From NCBI GenBank assembly GCA_013368445.1, contig JAACJO010000003.1:1674001-1738000 (forward strand): a DNA stretch of 64,000 bases, in the 5' to 3' direction. The notes under the pieces were generated by a model that saw only the letters and a program-made list of their open reading frames with translations, was not told the origin of the DNA and did not search any database. The DNA comes from Leucocoprinus leucothites. Lineage: Eukaryota > Basidiomycota > Agaricomycetes > Agaricales > Agaricaceae. Positions 11,843-22,527 of this stretch are shown here, in pieces. The translations under genes and the position numbers were made by a program. Every line of letters begins with the position of its first letter. The first letter of the stretch is position 1.

Positions 11843-13157
11843 TCAATGAATAGCCTTCAGTGCGGCCGTGAATCTGCCTTGCCCGACGAGACCACCTCGA
11901 AACGGCACTGGCGGCTGCGCATTCTCGGGACGTCGTGATAGACGCTGTTGTGATCCCATGAGCGGGCCTTGCGACTTCGACGACAAGTCGACCCTATGAT
12001 CCTCAGTGGCCCCTATTTCAGTATCACCGCCTGTGGAATTCGAATAATATCCATTTCGGCCACTGGATCGGCTTGGAGAGGGGGGGCCGTAGATCAATAT
12101 TTTCTATTGGCGGTGGGAATATCAGTATTATGATAATACTTTGCACCAAGGCACTCAAGGCACCCAAGCGAAGCAGTCACCCCACCTCGTACGGTTTCGG
12201 TAAATAGACTGTTCGCCTCTTGTAACCGGAGCCCGCCCGCTATGTACACCTGTGGGTCTACTGAGACGCGTGACGGTTCCCAATGTACTTTCGAGTCAGT
12301 TTCGACCAGTGCATGAATCGTTCAGTCTGACTCCAGCATCTGTCAGTGGTGGCACATGGGACATTCGTTTAAGGCAGCTTCTTCTGTGCATTCCATGAAA
12401 GGAGAAATCCGGGGTCTGGGGTAGCTGTCGAAAAAGCCAAGGGTCTTTTGAGATTAGCATTTCCGAGTGATGAAATCAGATCATCTGGACAGGACAAAAG
12501 GATTATCCACACCATTATCGGCATAAGACTGATTCAGAAAGTTGTTGATTGTTAGGCAACTTCTCCAGACACGGGTCCTTATTCAGTTTGATCGGTTGTC
12601 CACAGGTTCCCTAATGCGAGCGAGTAAGTGTTTGCATAAAGACCTATTTCGTGGATGCTATTTGCTTTCGTCTAGTAACAAGCAGAGTGGAAAGCTACAG
12701 TTCAAGGTTTGATTGAGAATTCTGGCCGTGAAAATATGCTGGATTAAACCATCAATATCAACATCGTTGATCGTGAGACAAGATAAACCTTCCTCGCGAG
12801 TAAAAGCATGCTCGATTTCCATGTACTTCGCCAGAAAGGGCAAGTCCGCAACATGTTTCTTCTGATCGAGGTAATCTCCGTGGCCGAAAGCCCGTGAACA
12901 AAATGGGATAATGCCTCATTTCGGTAGAATCGGAAAAATGTGTGGTCATTGAGGAGACCGTAGGTCCCTTCCCAAAATTCCGTGGTGGAAATTCTTGTCA
13001 AACAGCCGCTTTGATGTCTTGACTGAACAGTAGACTTTCGCTTCCTGATAACCCTGTTTCCCTCCAGAAAATTACTTTCCTCGAGAACTCTGACCTTGTG
13101 AGGGTATCTGTCACGGAAAATGACTATTTCCAGTCCGGTGAACGGAGCTCTTAACAT
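11843..13157 (-). CDS. Unrecognised multi-exon protein
   Basis: I do not recognise this gene. Several coding-like blocks follow each other on the minus strand. The first holds the in-frame ATG at 13157 and 'GLEIVIFRDRYPHKVRVLEE'. Next is 'VADLPFLAKYMEIEH' with 'GLSCLTINDVDIDGLIQHIF', then 'DDLISSLGNANLKRPLAFST', then 'DPQVYIAGGLRLQEANSLF'. A last exon rich in Ser, Gly, Pro and Arg ends at TGA 11843-11845. The blocks sit in different frames and must be joined by introns. Some borders are plausible, such as a 38-base intron before 'KKHVADLPF', but I could not fix all of them. Open sequence continues upstream of 13157 without another ATG, so a 5' exon may be missing. There are no signal peptide, membrane segments or clear metal sites. 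It could be lineage-specific or a degenerate gene. Confidence 0.45.
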
Positions 13158-13565
13158 AGACCCATTCGAATAAGCCGGTGGAGGTGATGAGCTCCGCCAC
13201 AAAGGCGCAGGAGAGTTCACATGAGGAACGCACCAGTGTCAGAGCCAGCCAAATATGAGTATATTTTCACATCGCAACCTGGCTGCGTAGCTTCATGTTG
13301 CCCAGAGAAGATGGACTTCGAAGGACAATTGAAAGTCCTCAATGATAGAATTCAAGAATCATTCAAGAACCGATGGAACTTGGCGTGGCAATGATCGGAT
13401 TCGAACGCGTACCTATTTCATCGGTCTGGTGGGGACGTTGCAAACTCCGGCTTCCCTCAGTAGTAAATTGAAATTTCGGATAAACTATTATCTCGAAAAA
13501 TTTCAGAAAACTGAATACATACAGACAAATGTGACCAAGACCTGTCAAGGGTTTGACCTCGTAAA
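13158..13565. other. Intergenic, about 400 bases
   Basis: Lies between the AOS1 stop and the first supported ATG of the unknown gene. It may hold a missing 5' exon or the promoter of that gene. Nothing else is visible. Confidence 0.35.
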
Positions 13566-14945
13566 TCAGGCCATCTGGAGGCGACAAACGGTACCACCTC
13601 CTGTATTTCCATCAAACACAAAGAAGTTCGCTATGGGTGGATCTCGACCACCGAGTGCTTTAAGGATGTCCTGCCCAAGGACTCCTCCAATAATTGCACA
13701 AACAGGATTGAACTCGTGTCTTGCACCGCTAGATAACGATCTACGGGAAAAAGCCCGGAGTCAGTGGAGTGGATTTTGTAGCTCGAGAAGGACCCTACTC
13801 AATGAGATCTATCGGTACATCGCGTAGTGCTTGCTTGTTAACATCGGCCGTCGAAATCAAAGAGGTGGCGAAGGATTGGATTTCGGCGGCCGATGCAGTA
13901 TCCATTGGTAGCCCCTGATGTGAGAACTCGTATTGCCACAGTGCTACTAGAGTAAGAGATCAATACAACATAGCAAAAGAGAAACTTGTACCCAGGATGC
14001 TGAAAAACAAGGTGGGATTAACCTCCTTGGTCTGCCGCTTGGTCAACCCTGTCCACTTGTAATTAAGGGCTTCAGGCAATGGACAATATGTCGCTTTGCT
14101 CTTAATGTTTCGAGGTGCCTCTTTGGGTGCATTACGGTCCCTAGCGACGCCAAAGCGTAATTGGCCGTGTCAAATAAATTTGAAACGGTACAAATCGCAC
14201 GACTTACGGTGAAAGATATTCATGTTCCAGTAGGTCGCAAAATATGTAGCCAAAGAAGCCATAAGAACCTCCTGCATAAAAAGGCTTCCTGTAACTCCGA
14301 CAGACTTCGTTAATATGAATCTGTCTCAAATTTCAGAAAAAAGGTAGGCGGAGACGAAATAAACGTACTAGGTTTTCCCTGTCATAATCCGTCACGCAGA
14401 CAAGATCAACTCCCTGAACTAAGTTCTCAAAAGCCTTGCCTTCCAGCACGGATGAGTCAGTGATTGTCTCCACATTCACGAGGGGGTTTAAACTTTCGAT
14501 TCTCGACCTGGCGACGTCAAGTCTCTGTGAACGAAAATGTCCCGACATATTACCATTATATATCCGGAACCGAGAACAGGACACAGGGTTCTTACTTTTC
14601 GTCCGACATCTTCATCTCTGAAGAAAAAGCCACAGCCCAAATCTTCCTCCTTGACGTCTTCGGTGTCGACGACGATCAGCTTTCCAATTCCTGCAAGCAC
14701 CATGTTCTTGATAGCCTCGGTGGCCACCCCACGCAATCGCAGGACGAGTATCACTGCGTTCCTCATCCTATCTCCAGGGCATTAGAAGAGCTGGAGAATC
14801 GTAAGAATAGCCCAACCACCAGCTACCTTTGTTGGGCCTCTATCCCCCATAGCCTCATTTGGCGGTCGTAGCGCGTTGCTTCTTCCTCCGTCAATGAACT
14901 ACCTGGGTCCGCAGGTCGAGAGAATTGATCGTTTGAGACATCCAT
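13566..14945 (-). CDS. AOS1: SUMO-activating enzyme subunit 1 (AOS1/SAE1)
   Basis: AOS1 pairs with UBA2 to form the E1 that adenylates SUMO and loads it for UBC9, mainly in the nucleus. The ATG at 14945 starts a short acidic leader, then the canonical 'ATRYDRQMRLWGIEAQQR'. An intron leads into 'MRNAVILVLRLRGVATEAIK' and 'NMVLAGIGKLIVVD', the ThiF/E1 Rossmann fold, followed by 'EEDLGCGFFFRDEDVG'. Later exons read 'NPLVNVETITDSSVL' and 'DLVCVTDYDRENL'. The C-terminus has 'FNPVCAIIGGVLGQDILKAL' and 'FFVFDGNTGGGTVC', ending at TGA 13566-13568. As expected for this subunit there is no catalytic cysteine domain, which resides in UBA2. At roughly 340 residues the length is normal. About four introns separate the exons. 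A SUMO protease gene of the Ulp2 class lies 27 kb to the right. Confidence 0.94.
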
Positions 14946-15421
14946 TGTGTAGAAACTTCTCAGAACACCGATAGTAATACAAGGTGTAACTTGCGCGCGA
15001 AGGAGGCAAGACTATGGGGGCGCGTCGTCTAACTTGAGTGTAAAAGCGCGTTACATCACAGCAATTGATTGATTTCGGCAATTGCCGAAAGGGAGGGGGT
15101 TATGGCATAATATTTAAAAGTTTAAGGTCTACACGTCTTTCTGGTATTTATTACGCTTAAGTTACTGATAGCTACAAGTGTCTGAAAGCATTCGAGATAC
15201 AGAATATATAGAATACATATGAACTTTTCATCGGGGTATACAAGAAAGAGGGACCGTTAGCAGCATTATGGAGTTGCGAAGGCGTCCAGGGCCAGCAGGT
15301 TCGCAACCGTTAACTCATCCTACCATCGTCATTCCATCGCCACTCGATGTTCCGTCTCGATCGTCATCAAGCCTGGGAACACGGATGAATAATTCCACTG
15401 TCGCAATACTGTAAGAACAAC
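14946..15421. other. Intergenic, about 475 bases
   Basis: Contains the AOS1 promoter and the 3' region of the upstream Zn2Cys6 gene, both minus strand. A coding-like tail reading '..VPRLDDDRDGTSSGDG' lies at about 15310-15375 (minus) and could be an alternatively spliced C-terminus of the regulator. No RNA gene is seen. Confidence 0.4.
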
Positions 15422-18155
15422 TCACAAATAGTTCCGTTCAATCTCTGAAAGAATGCTAAGGAAGTCCCCTGAGAAAGCTATCAGCCAATGTCTTGTTCTT
15501 GAAATTCAAAATAACTAACAGAGATAAGCATGCGCCCGTGCAGCCGAGGCGGGTGCGGTTTCCGCCTTGCGGACAGCATCAAGAAGTGTTGACGCGACAA
15601 ACCGCACTTTATGAACCAAACTGGGCCCATTTGTAGCAATAGATTGAATAGGAATGCTGGACGAGATCATGAGCAACGACAAAAAAGCAATGACGAATAA
15701 GTACGAACCTGTGAAGAATGTTAAGCAGGTCGCTAGCAACCACTTCACGGTCCTCCGCAACTTGTTGTTCATCGAGGTTACCCTGCAGTGACATGACGAG
15801 CTCATCACGGTACTGCTCAATCACGAACCGAACCAATTGCTGTGTAAATCTTCAGTAACAGAAGAGATGAATATCAGAGTGTTTTCTCACCTGCGTCACG
15901 TACAGATTGGCCTGCATGACGAGGAACGGATTCAGTGCGTTGGCACGGGAAGCATTAGGATTGTCAAAGAAATCCTTGACTTCAGCAAAAGTGGCTTGGC
16001 GGAAACCCGCGCCGCCATATTCAGGGGGAATGTGAGCCTGAGAATGCGCTTGCTTGAGGCGTAAAGGCTCAGGGGCGTGGCTCAGTGCAGCCAGAATCCT
16101 CTGATGTAGAGACTGCACTTCCTCGAGCCTTGCGGTTGCAAACTGGCCTTGAGGGGGGGACCGTTTATCCACTCGAATGCGCACAAGAATTTCGCCGAGG
16201 AGGGCAAAGATTCTTGAGATGTAATTAAGACCGGAGACGATCGCTGTTTTACCGTGGGGCTGGGGCAGGTAGGCGCTGGGAGTGATACTAAGGAACAAGG
16301 AACAAATGCTAAGCGAATAAATTCAATGAGGCAAGGCTGATCAAACGTACTATTCGTCATCAAGCTCTTTAGGAAAATGGACAGTGCAATCCTCATCCCT
16401 CAGGCAGATGGGACGGCCAAGTAAAATTGACATAGACTTGTCAGCTAGCGGTTCAGCTAGCATGAGTATGGAAAATAAAATGAGAAAGAATGATATCCTA
16501 CCTCCGAATAGTAACCAGAAAGTGCGCCGACGAACTTCGCATTCAATGGGATCCAGTCCCTCGTAGGAAGCTTCTTCGTGCATACGTAGGGTAACTGCAA
16601 TGTGAGCCGCTTCACCGAAGGCGGCATGCTGAGTGGCGTCATGCCCCTCGCAGAAGTGATAAATACAATCACTGTTACCAAAGTTGGTCAGCGATCAGTG
16701 TTTTAGGATCAAATTGGACTGAACCCACAAGTAGCGAATGACCACATGCATAGACGTCGGAGGATCATATGAAGCAACCGAGATGTGCCGGCTAGCTTCG
16801 TAGCAAGTCTGGTGGTCAAGTTATTAGTTTCAAGGTCCTGTCTTGGCAAAAGGAACATACTTGAGCCAGCTTTCGCACAACAGGTCTTTCCATCGGCAAG
16901 TACGACCTGGGAACTTGCACCAAGGTTGAAGCAACTGTAGACATGACCAACGCAAAAAACAGTGGGTCACGCTCTTCTCGCCGTGCGTGAAGGTCGGCCA
17001 TAAACGAGGGCTTATGGATGCATGGAGTCAAGGGGTACACAAAATCAAAAAACAAGGCGATAATAAGGGAGATAGTATCTCTAGGCGCGATTTCTTCCAA
17101 CCGTCGTGGCCGGTAATAATAGGACAAGGGTGGCACAGTGGTTGGTGGTGGAATAGCCGGTGGCTGAGGGTGTTTGTAGGACCAGTTGTACAAGGGATAA
17201 GAATTATACTGATCAGATGGGGAATTGTAAGAGTGAGGTTCTTCCGTTTTTGGCGAAGTGTGGGAGTTAAGCAAGCTTGAGCCATTGGTGGCAGGTTCGC
17301 TCGAGCGCAGGCTGGGGTAAGGTGATTGAACCTGATTATGAGAGTAGTGGGGATGGAAGGAGTCCGCCGCAATGGGATATCGAGAAGGCGGTAAAGGGAC
17401 GGATGCAGGTGGGAGTGGGTTAAGCGATGGCTCGAGATATCCCGGAGGGCTCTTGGCTACCAAGGACGGCGAAATAACACTCTTGGGAGGGCTTGCTACA
17501 CTAGATACGGGCGACGTTGTGCTCTCTGGCTCGGCTGGGGTCTCAGGTTGGTTTGAGGTGGCAGCAGCAGCAGCAGCTTCCTGCAGACGTCGCAAGTAAC
17601 TTCACGGGACGATCACGATCACCGAAGGCGTTCACCCAGGTAAAAATTTCAACTCACAGGTTGGGCGGTCCTCGTTTCTTTGGCTGGTAATCGTATGTGC
17701 AGGGGATACCGAGAGTGATGCAGTGTTTGCAGGACTGTTTGGGATCATCAGGATTCTCTCGGGCACAGCGAACTTTGCGTGCTCTGCAAGCATCGCAGCC
17801 TGAGTGGAAAAAAAAACTGAGTCAGGAAGGGCACTGAGAGCGAAGCCGGCGAGACGAACTCTGTGATTGACGCCTAATGGAAAGCATAGCAAGCGGTTAG
17901 TTGGTGTTGATGGGGAGAGAAAAACTCATAAGATGTGGCACTAGCGTCAGAAGGCGACAATGTGCGGGGCAATGGAAGGGTGGGGAATGCGGGGGTGAGG
18001 AGGAAGTGTGAAGAAAGAGACCCGGAAAAAGATCGGGCAATTGGGACATACTTTCTCTTGCTCTTGCTGTTTTCGGATTGTGATTCCTTGAGATGCCCAT
18101 CGTCGGAAGGAGGCGTGGCTGAGCTATTCTCTTTCTTAGGTCGAGCAGCAGGCAT
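15422..18155 (-). CDS. Zn2Cys6 fungal transcription factor
   Basis: A nuclear, sequence-specific regulator. Exon 1 (ATG at 18155) is a charged leader ending in the basic 'SKSKRK'. The next exon (about 17655-17800) holds the zinc cluster C-DAC-RARKVRC, then 'KQSCKHCITLGIPC', giving all six cysteines, followed by the basic 'YQPKKRGPPNLYLRRLQE'. A poly-Ala and Ser/Pro-rich linker of about 150 residues leads to the fungal_trans domain: 'RDTISLIIALFFDFVYPLTP', 'CIHKPSFMADLHARREERD', 'VRRRTFWLLF', 'SILLGRPICLRDEDC'. The C-terminal exons ('FVIEQYRDELVMSLQG', 'LVHKVRFVASTLLDA', 'AHAYLWDFLSILSEIE') end at TGA 15422. About eight introns are present and the frame looks intact. This architecture is shared by basidiomycete regulators of carbohydrate and secondary metabolism, but the target genes cannot be read from sequence. 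Confidence 0.92.
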
Positions 18156-18784
18156 GATCGTGGGGGAGAGGGACGATAATAGGACGCGACAGGATGCGGG
18201 GTAAAAACGACTCGTGAAGTGGTTGAGTCTCGAGTTTTGAGGCGATGGAATGTTTGTTGTCCCCGTGGCACACTTGTTTACGGCTCGGGCGCTGTGCAAA
18301 CTCAAAAGACCTTCTTCCAATGATTTATATCGAATAGATCAAAAACAGCCATTCACTTAAGAGTACGCAACAGTCGAATCTCTGACGCGTGGATCCCAAC
18401 ATGGATCGATATCACGAGAACACCCAAGTTCACACTGCAACCAGGGCTCGGCCAATCTCCGGATCCAGTGTTCTGGCGCACTCGCCGCTTTCGGATCCCC
18501 TCCGCGTTTTTGATCCCATCAATCTTTCCTCTCAATGCCTCCGCAACCGACTCATCGGCATTTTTCTCAAGCCCGGAAACAACCCTAATAATACTTTTTT
18601 CGTTTTATTCTTTTGCGGGGGGTTTCGCGGATCTTTCCTCAGCTGCCGCTGCACATCGTCAGGACTCCAAGCCACGTGAAAAAAAAATAGTTAATCCTTC
18701 TAATTATAAACTCGACCACCCTCCCAGGTCAGAGTTCGAATGGTATACAGTACTAATGCCCCAGCTTCGGGTCTAACCAACCCG
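18156..18784. other. Intergenic, about 630 bases
   Basis: Upstream region of the Zn2Cys6 regulator and 3' region of the PPR gene, both minus strand. Open stretches on both strands here are short and composition-driven. No gene is supported. Confidence 0.4.
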
Positions 18785-21046
18785 TCAAGTATCTAGTCTA
18801 TTCAGCTCTCTACAGATCATCTGCAAATACCCTCCGCTCATCTCCTCTCTCTCCCTCTGTGCTCGTGCAAGTGAGATGATGGCACCGCGTTGCCATCGCT
18901 GCTGGTCATCATCATGGTCCGCGCTCTCCTTCAACAGCGCACTCCAAAACTTGAACGCCAAAGTCGCGTCCTCCGCTTTGATAGATAAGGAAACGAGGTA
19001 ATTGCCGATTTGAGTGGACTGTCTCGGGACCCCGACTTGATGAATAAGCCTCCAAGCAGTCTGCAACTTGAGGATGAGGATTTCCTTGTCATCGTCCGGC
19101 TTCGGCTGTACTAGAGCTCTAATAAGGGCTCCATAAGTCTTTATATTTGATTGCAATGTCTCGAGCTCCATGATTTGGTCCATCATCTCAGACGCAACCT
19201 TCTGATATTTCTGGGTTGAGGCGTGGTGCAGTACAGTGCCGAACGTAACAATATCTGGGCGTAAGCCTCGCTCTTCCATCTTCTTGATCGTCCTAGCAGC
19301 AGCGTGTGGCGAATCCTTAGCTAATGCACTGAGTGCAACATTGACATCATATAGATCGGGCAATTCCAATCGCCCCAGAAGAACCCTGAAGATGTCAAAA
19401 CCTTCCGTATTTTCTCCGACTATGAAGCAGGCTCTGGCGTACGAGGTGATCACTCGGTGGTCCGCCTGCTTCCAAGGCTCGTGATGCTCCTTGAACTTCG
19501 ACATGATCTGGCGTACGAATGACCGCACATCGGATGCCTTCGTTTTCCCATTGTCCAAATCGTCAACCTCCGAGTTGCCAACTTTGGACTCGAGACGTTG
19601 AGCCAAATTGGTGAACAAAGCGACCATCTTAACCATCAACCCCGAATCGCCATATACAAGTGATCCACTTTTCCCAGTCGCGTATAATTCCCATAGCGCT
19701 CGGGCAGGCAATGCAATACCCTTTTGCGCGATGATGGTAATGAACTCTGCGCGGTCATTCAGAGGAACAGGCAAATGACCTTCAACAACGTCGGATGCCA
19801 GCACTCGAATAAGGTGAACGTTGTTGGATTTCCCCGCTAAATGGAACATGAGCTTGCTGAGTGCCCTCCCTTGGGGCGGAGGATAACGATGGTGGGAAAG
19901 GACCTGAGGGCTACGCGTGAAGTCATATAGTCCTTCCGTCGCGGATGTAGCGTCAATATCAACTGCACACTCGTAGAACTGACGGATGAGAGAGTCAGGA
20001 ATGGGGGCGTGAGGATGCAAAAGACGTATTATGTTGAGGCAGCGGTCAAGGCCACTACGCGAAGGCGATGTTAGGAGGGTGTATAAACAGTCGGTAGCGT
20101 GCTGAAAAGTGAAGGAATCAAGGGCGGAGGATGATTGTAGCACACAAGAAAGAATGGTCTCGCAGACGTCATGGCAGTTCCAATACAGGCTGGCCTTTAC
20201 GAGCGACATATCGATTATTTGCTCTAGTGTCTGCGACGAAGAGGAGTCGACCATCGCGTCAGAAGGAATATGGCCAGAGTCAACAAGACTTCTGAAGATA
20301 GAAAGGGCTTGGTCAACCGCTTTCTCCCTTCGTTCTTTGTCGACGTTGTCCACGTGAAGAAGAGCGTGGACATATATGAAACTGGACCGTATTAATCCTG
20401 GAGGAACGTAAGAGACCGAGTGGAGATTGGCGGAACGCAGATTTTGGAGGTGGAAGAGAAGATGGGGTTGGATGGAGAACAAGAGGCGTGCAATATCCAT
20501 CTCCTGCTTTGGGGATACTAGCCGTCGTAGAATGCTTCCGATTACAGATGCAGAAAGCTGAATGTCGCGAGTTTCGGTGAAGGAGAGGACATCCTGAAGA
20601 GTTGGTAGTGACATCATACGGAGAGCGTCATCCTGGATAAGAAGGTCCCAGGTAGACTGTTCAAAAGTTCCAGGAGGACTTCGAATAATAGATTTTGCAA
20701 TGCGCTCAATGGCGGCAGGATGGCCTGTCTTTAGTTTCTGCCGAACGGTTTCTTCGTCAAGAATGGGAGTTGGGTTTGAACGTCTGGGCACAGCACGGGA
20801 ACTCGACAGAGGAGGATCCGGCTGTAGCTCATTCTCCACTTGACCAACATGGGCGAAGAGAGGTACTTTGTTCGCTGCGGTTTCCGTCGTCTCCCCATTT
20901 GTCGTGGTCGACACGCTGTCCGAGCGATAGACACGTGAGGGATCGCTGGGTCGTGGTCCATGTATTCTGAATGGCCTTGAGTTGGATGTAGAGATGGTGA
21001 TTCTAGGAAAATGGATTCGAGTATGAAGAAAACGACGAAGTAACAT
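18785..21046 (-). CDS. Mitochondrial pentatricopeptide-repeat-type protein, intronless
   Basis: A single uninterrupted frame of 753 codons starts at the ATG at 21046. The N-terminus 'MLLRRFLHTRIHFPR' continues Arg/Ser/Thr-rich with no acidic residue over about 30 residues, a classical mitochondrial presequence. The body is all-helical. Near the C-terminus a textbook PPR unit reads 'AARTIKKMEERGLRPDIVTF' then 'GTVLHHAST', followed by 'NIKTYGALIRALV' and 'GVPRQSTQIGNYLVSLSI'. PPR proteins bind organellar RNA and act in its processing, stability or translation. Repeats in the first half are too diverged to count by eye. It is one of the few genes here without introns, in contrast to its neighbours. 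A specific yeast counterpart cannot be named. The product is placed in the mitochondrial matrix by inference. Confidence 0.83.
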   Translation of the reverse strand: MLLRRFLHTRIHFPRITISTSNSRPFRIHGPRPSDPSRVYRSDSVSTTTNGETTETAANKVPLFAHVGQVENELQPDPPLSSSRAVPRRSNPTPILDEETVRQKLKTGHPAAIERIAKSIIRSPPGTFEQSTWDLLIQDDALRMMSLPTLQDVLSFTETRDIQLSASVIGSILRRLVSPKQEMDIARLLFSIQPHLLFHLQNLRSANLHSVSYVPPGLIRSSFIYVHALLHVDNVDKERREKAVDQALSIFRSLVDSGHIPSDAMVDSSSSQTLEQIIDMSLVKASLYWNCHDVCETILSCVLQSSSALDSFTFQHATDCLYTLLTSPSRSGLDRCLNIIRLLHPHAPIPDSLIRQFYECAVDIDATSATEGLYDFTRSPQVLSHHRYPPPQGRALSKLMFHLAGKSNNVHLIRVLASDVVEGHLPVPLNDRAEFITIIAQKGIALPARALWELYATGKSGSLVYGDSGLMVKMVALFTNLAQRLESKVGNSEVDDLDNGKTKASDVRSFVRQIMSKFKEHHEPWKQADHRVITSYARACFIVGENTEGFDIFRVLLGRLELPDLYDVNVALSALAKDSPHAAARTIKKMEERGLRPDIVTFGTVLHHASTQKYQKVASEMMDQIMELETLQSNIKTYGALIRALVQPKPDDDKEILILKLQTAWRLIHQVGVPRQSTQIGNYLVSLSIKAEDATLAFKFWSALLKESADHDDDQQRWQRGAIISLARAQREREEMSGGYLQMICRELNRLDT

Positions 21047-22527
21047 TCGTCACCTGGAAATTGCTCAGCGGTGAGCGCGGATTCAGTTTCACATTCTAGA
21101 CACACACGCACCACATTTGCAGGAGAGATTCTCACACTGGGAAATTAACCCAGGTTCTTAATACGACTCGACCACCAACGACGGTCGGTTAGGATTTACT
21201 CCTCGAGCTTGAGCTGCCTTTTCGTCGCGGTGGTCACGTCCTTGACCGGCAACCTGAAAAAAATGGAACACCACGTGACACGCACTCCATTTTGGGTTGA
21301 TTCAGTGTTGACAATCTCTTGTCCGGACAATCTCCTGTCCATTGCTCGAGCATATTATGTCTCAAAGAATAACCTAAGGGCTGGCTAACCCCCTCCAAAT
21401 GTGACTCACAGTTAAATGTTGAACGTTGAACGTTGAAGCTAAGTATTGATTACTCCGTGTTGGGCCACCTACCCACTCTAGTTGGAGTCACGGCCAAGGG
21501 TCTCGACAATATTGCCTCAAGTTGACGTTTAGTTCTCTGTCTCTTTAGGCAGCACATAGGAACTAGGTATCGCTTGGGAAATTTTGCTCCCAACATTATA
21601 AAAAGAACCTCTGCTAGTAGTGATAACCAAACATGTGTCTGGGTTCGATTTTTTCTCCCATCTGAGTCAAGCAACTGGCAAAGTAGTGCCTACTCCGTTA
21701 TTGTTTCTCAACTCATGAGTGCTATGTTTCACTTCAAGGTCGGGGCCCCAAGTGCCCTTTAAATTTTGTGCGTATAGATAATTTAAATAAAAGTATAAGA
21801 TTCCATGGTTCATTGTCAATTCCTCTCACGCTGGTTAATTTTGAGATTTACACACCTAGTCGGACTTTAAATGATTTGATATTCTTCTTCTCGGGGAGTC
21901 TCTTATACTGCGCTTTCTAATTGTAGGCGTGGGGCAGACAGCATTGGAAAAGTGCTCACCTACGGCACTGTCCGTCCTTTTGACTTTCCATTTGATCTCA
22001 AATGACGAAAGGAGGAACAGTCATCCTCATTATGAAATATCCTGATGACATGCCTTATTTTGTGGCCCCGACCGGTAGATTGAAACTGACAGGTACAGTC
22101 CTTATTTCGTTATTCAGAAGATCTGCGAGATGCTTAACAGCTGTGTTGTGTTTTGACACAAAGGTCCTATTGTCGTTAGGAAGCAACCATCCGTATTATG
22201 GACGCCACACTGTGACCAATGACCGTGTCCCTTGGAGCTTCCATTGATGCTCCCTAGGAGTCCCTGGTCGGTAGATTTGAAAACACCTCAGAGAAATTTG
22301 ATTTGAATCGAGGCGAATCTTTGCTTGGCGATTGGCCTGACCTGGTTTACATGCCAACATACTTTTGCGCGCTTAGATGGGACCATTAGGGGCTATTTAT
22401 TACGTTTTCGCGTTTTCGGTAACAAATACCACGTGGGATTGATCGCGGATTTCAAGAGGAGCTGGACGAGAGCGGTAGCCGTAAACAAATCACAAACCAC
22501 GACCAAGGTCATTCACTTTCCCCACCC
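21047..22527. other. Divergent intergenic region, about 1.5 kb
   Basis: Separates the PPR gene (minus) from the GRASP gene (plus), so it holds both promoters. A short tandem repeat of GTTGAAC lies at 21418-21437. Several open frames under 90 codons occur, such as plus 22002-22247 and 22325-22588, but they show no similarity or splice structure that I recognise. No transposon ends or tRNA are seen. Confidence 0.4.
21418..21437 (+). repeat. Short tandem repeat of a GTTGAAC-like heptamer
   Basis: Nearly three direct copies of the heptamer GTTGAAC occur back to back in the divergent intergenic region between the PPR and GRASP genes. It may be a chance microsatellite or a cluster of binding sites. 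Confidence 0.5.

Noticed and set aside
13363..13440. tRNA-like TTCGAAT loop
   Set aside because: A T-loop-like GTTCGAATCC occurs on the minus strand, but the flanking bases do not pair into a T stem and no acceptor or D arm can be drawn.
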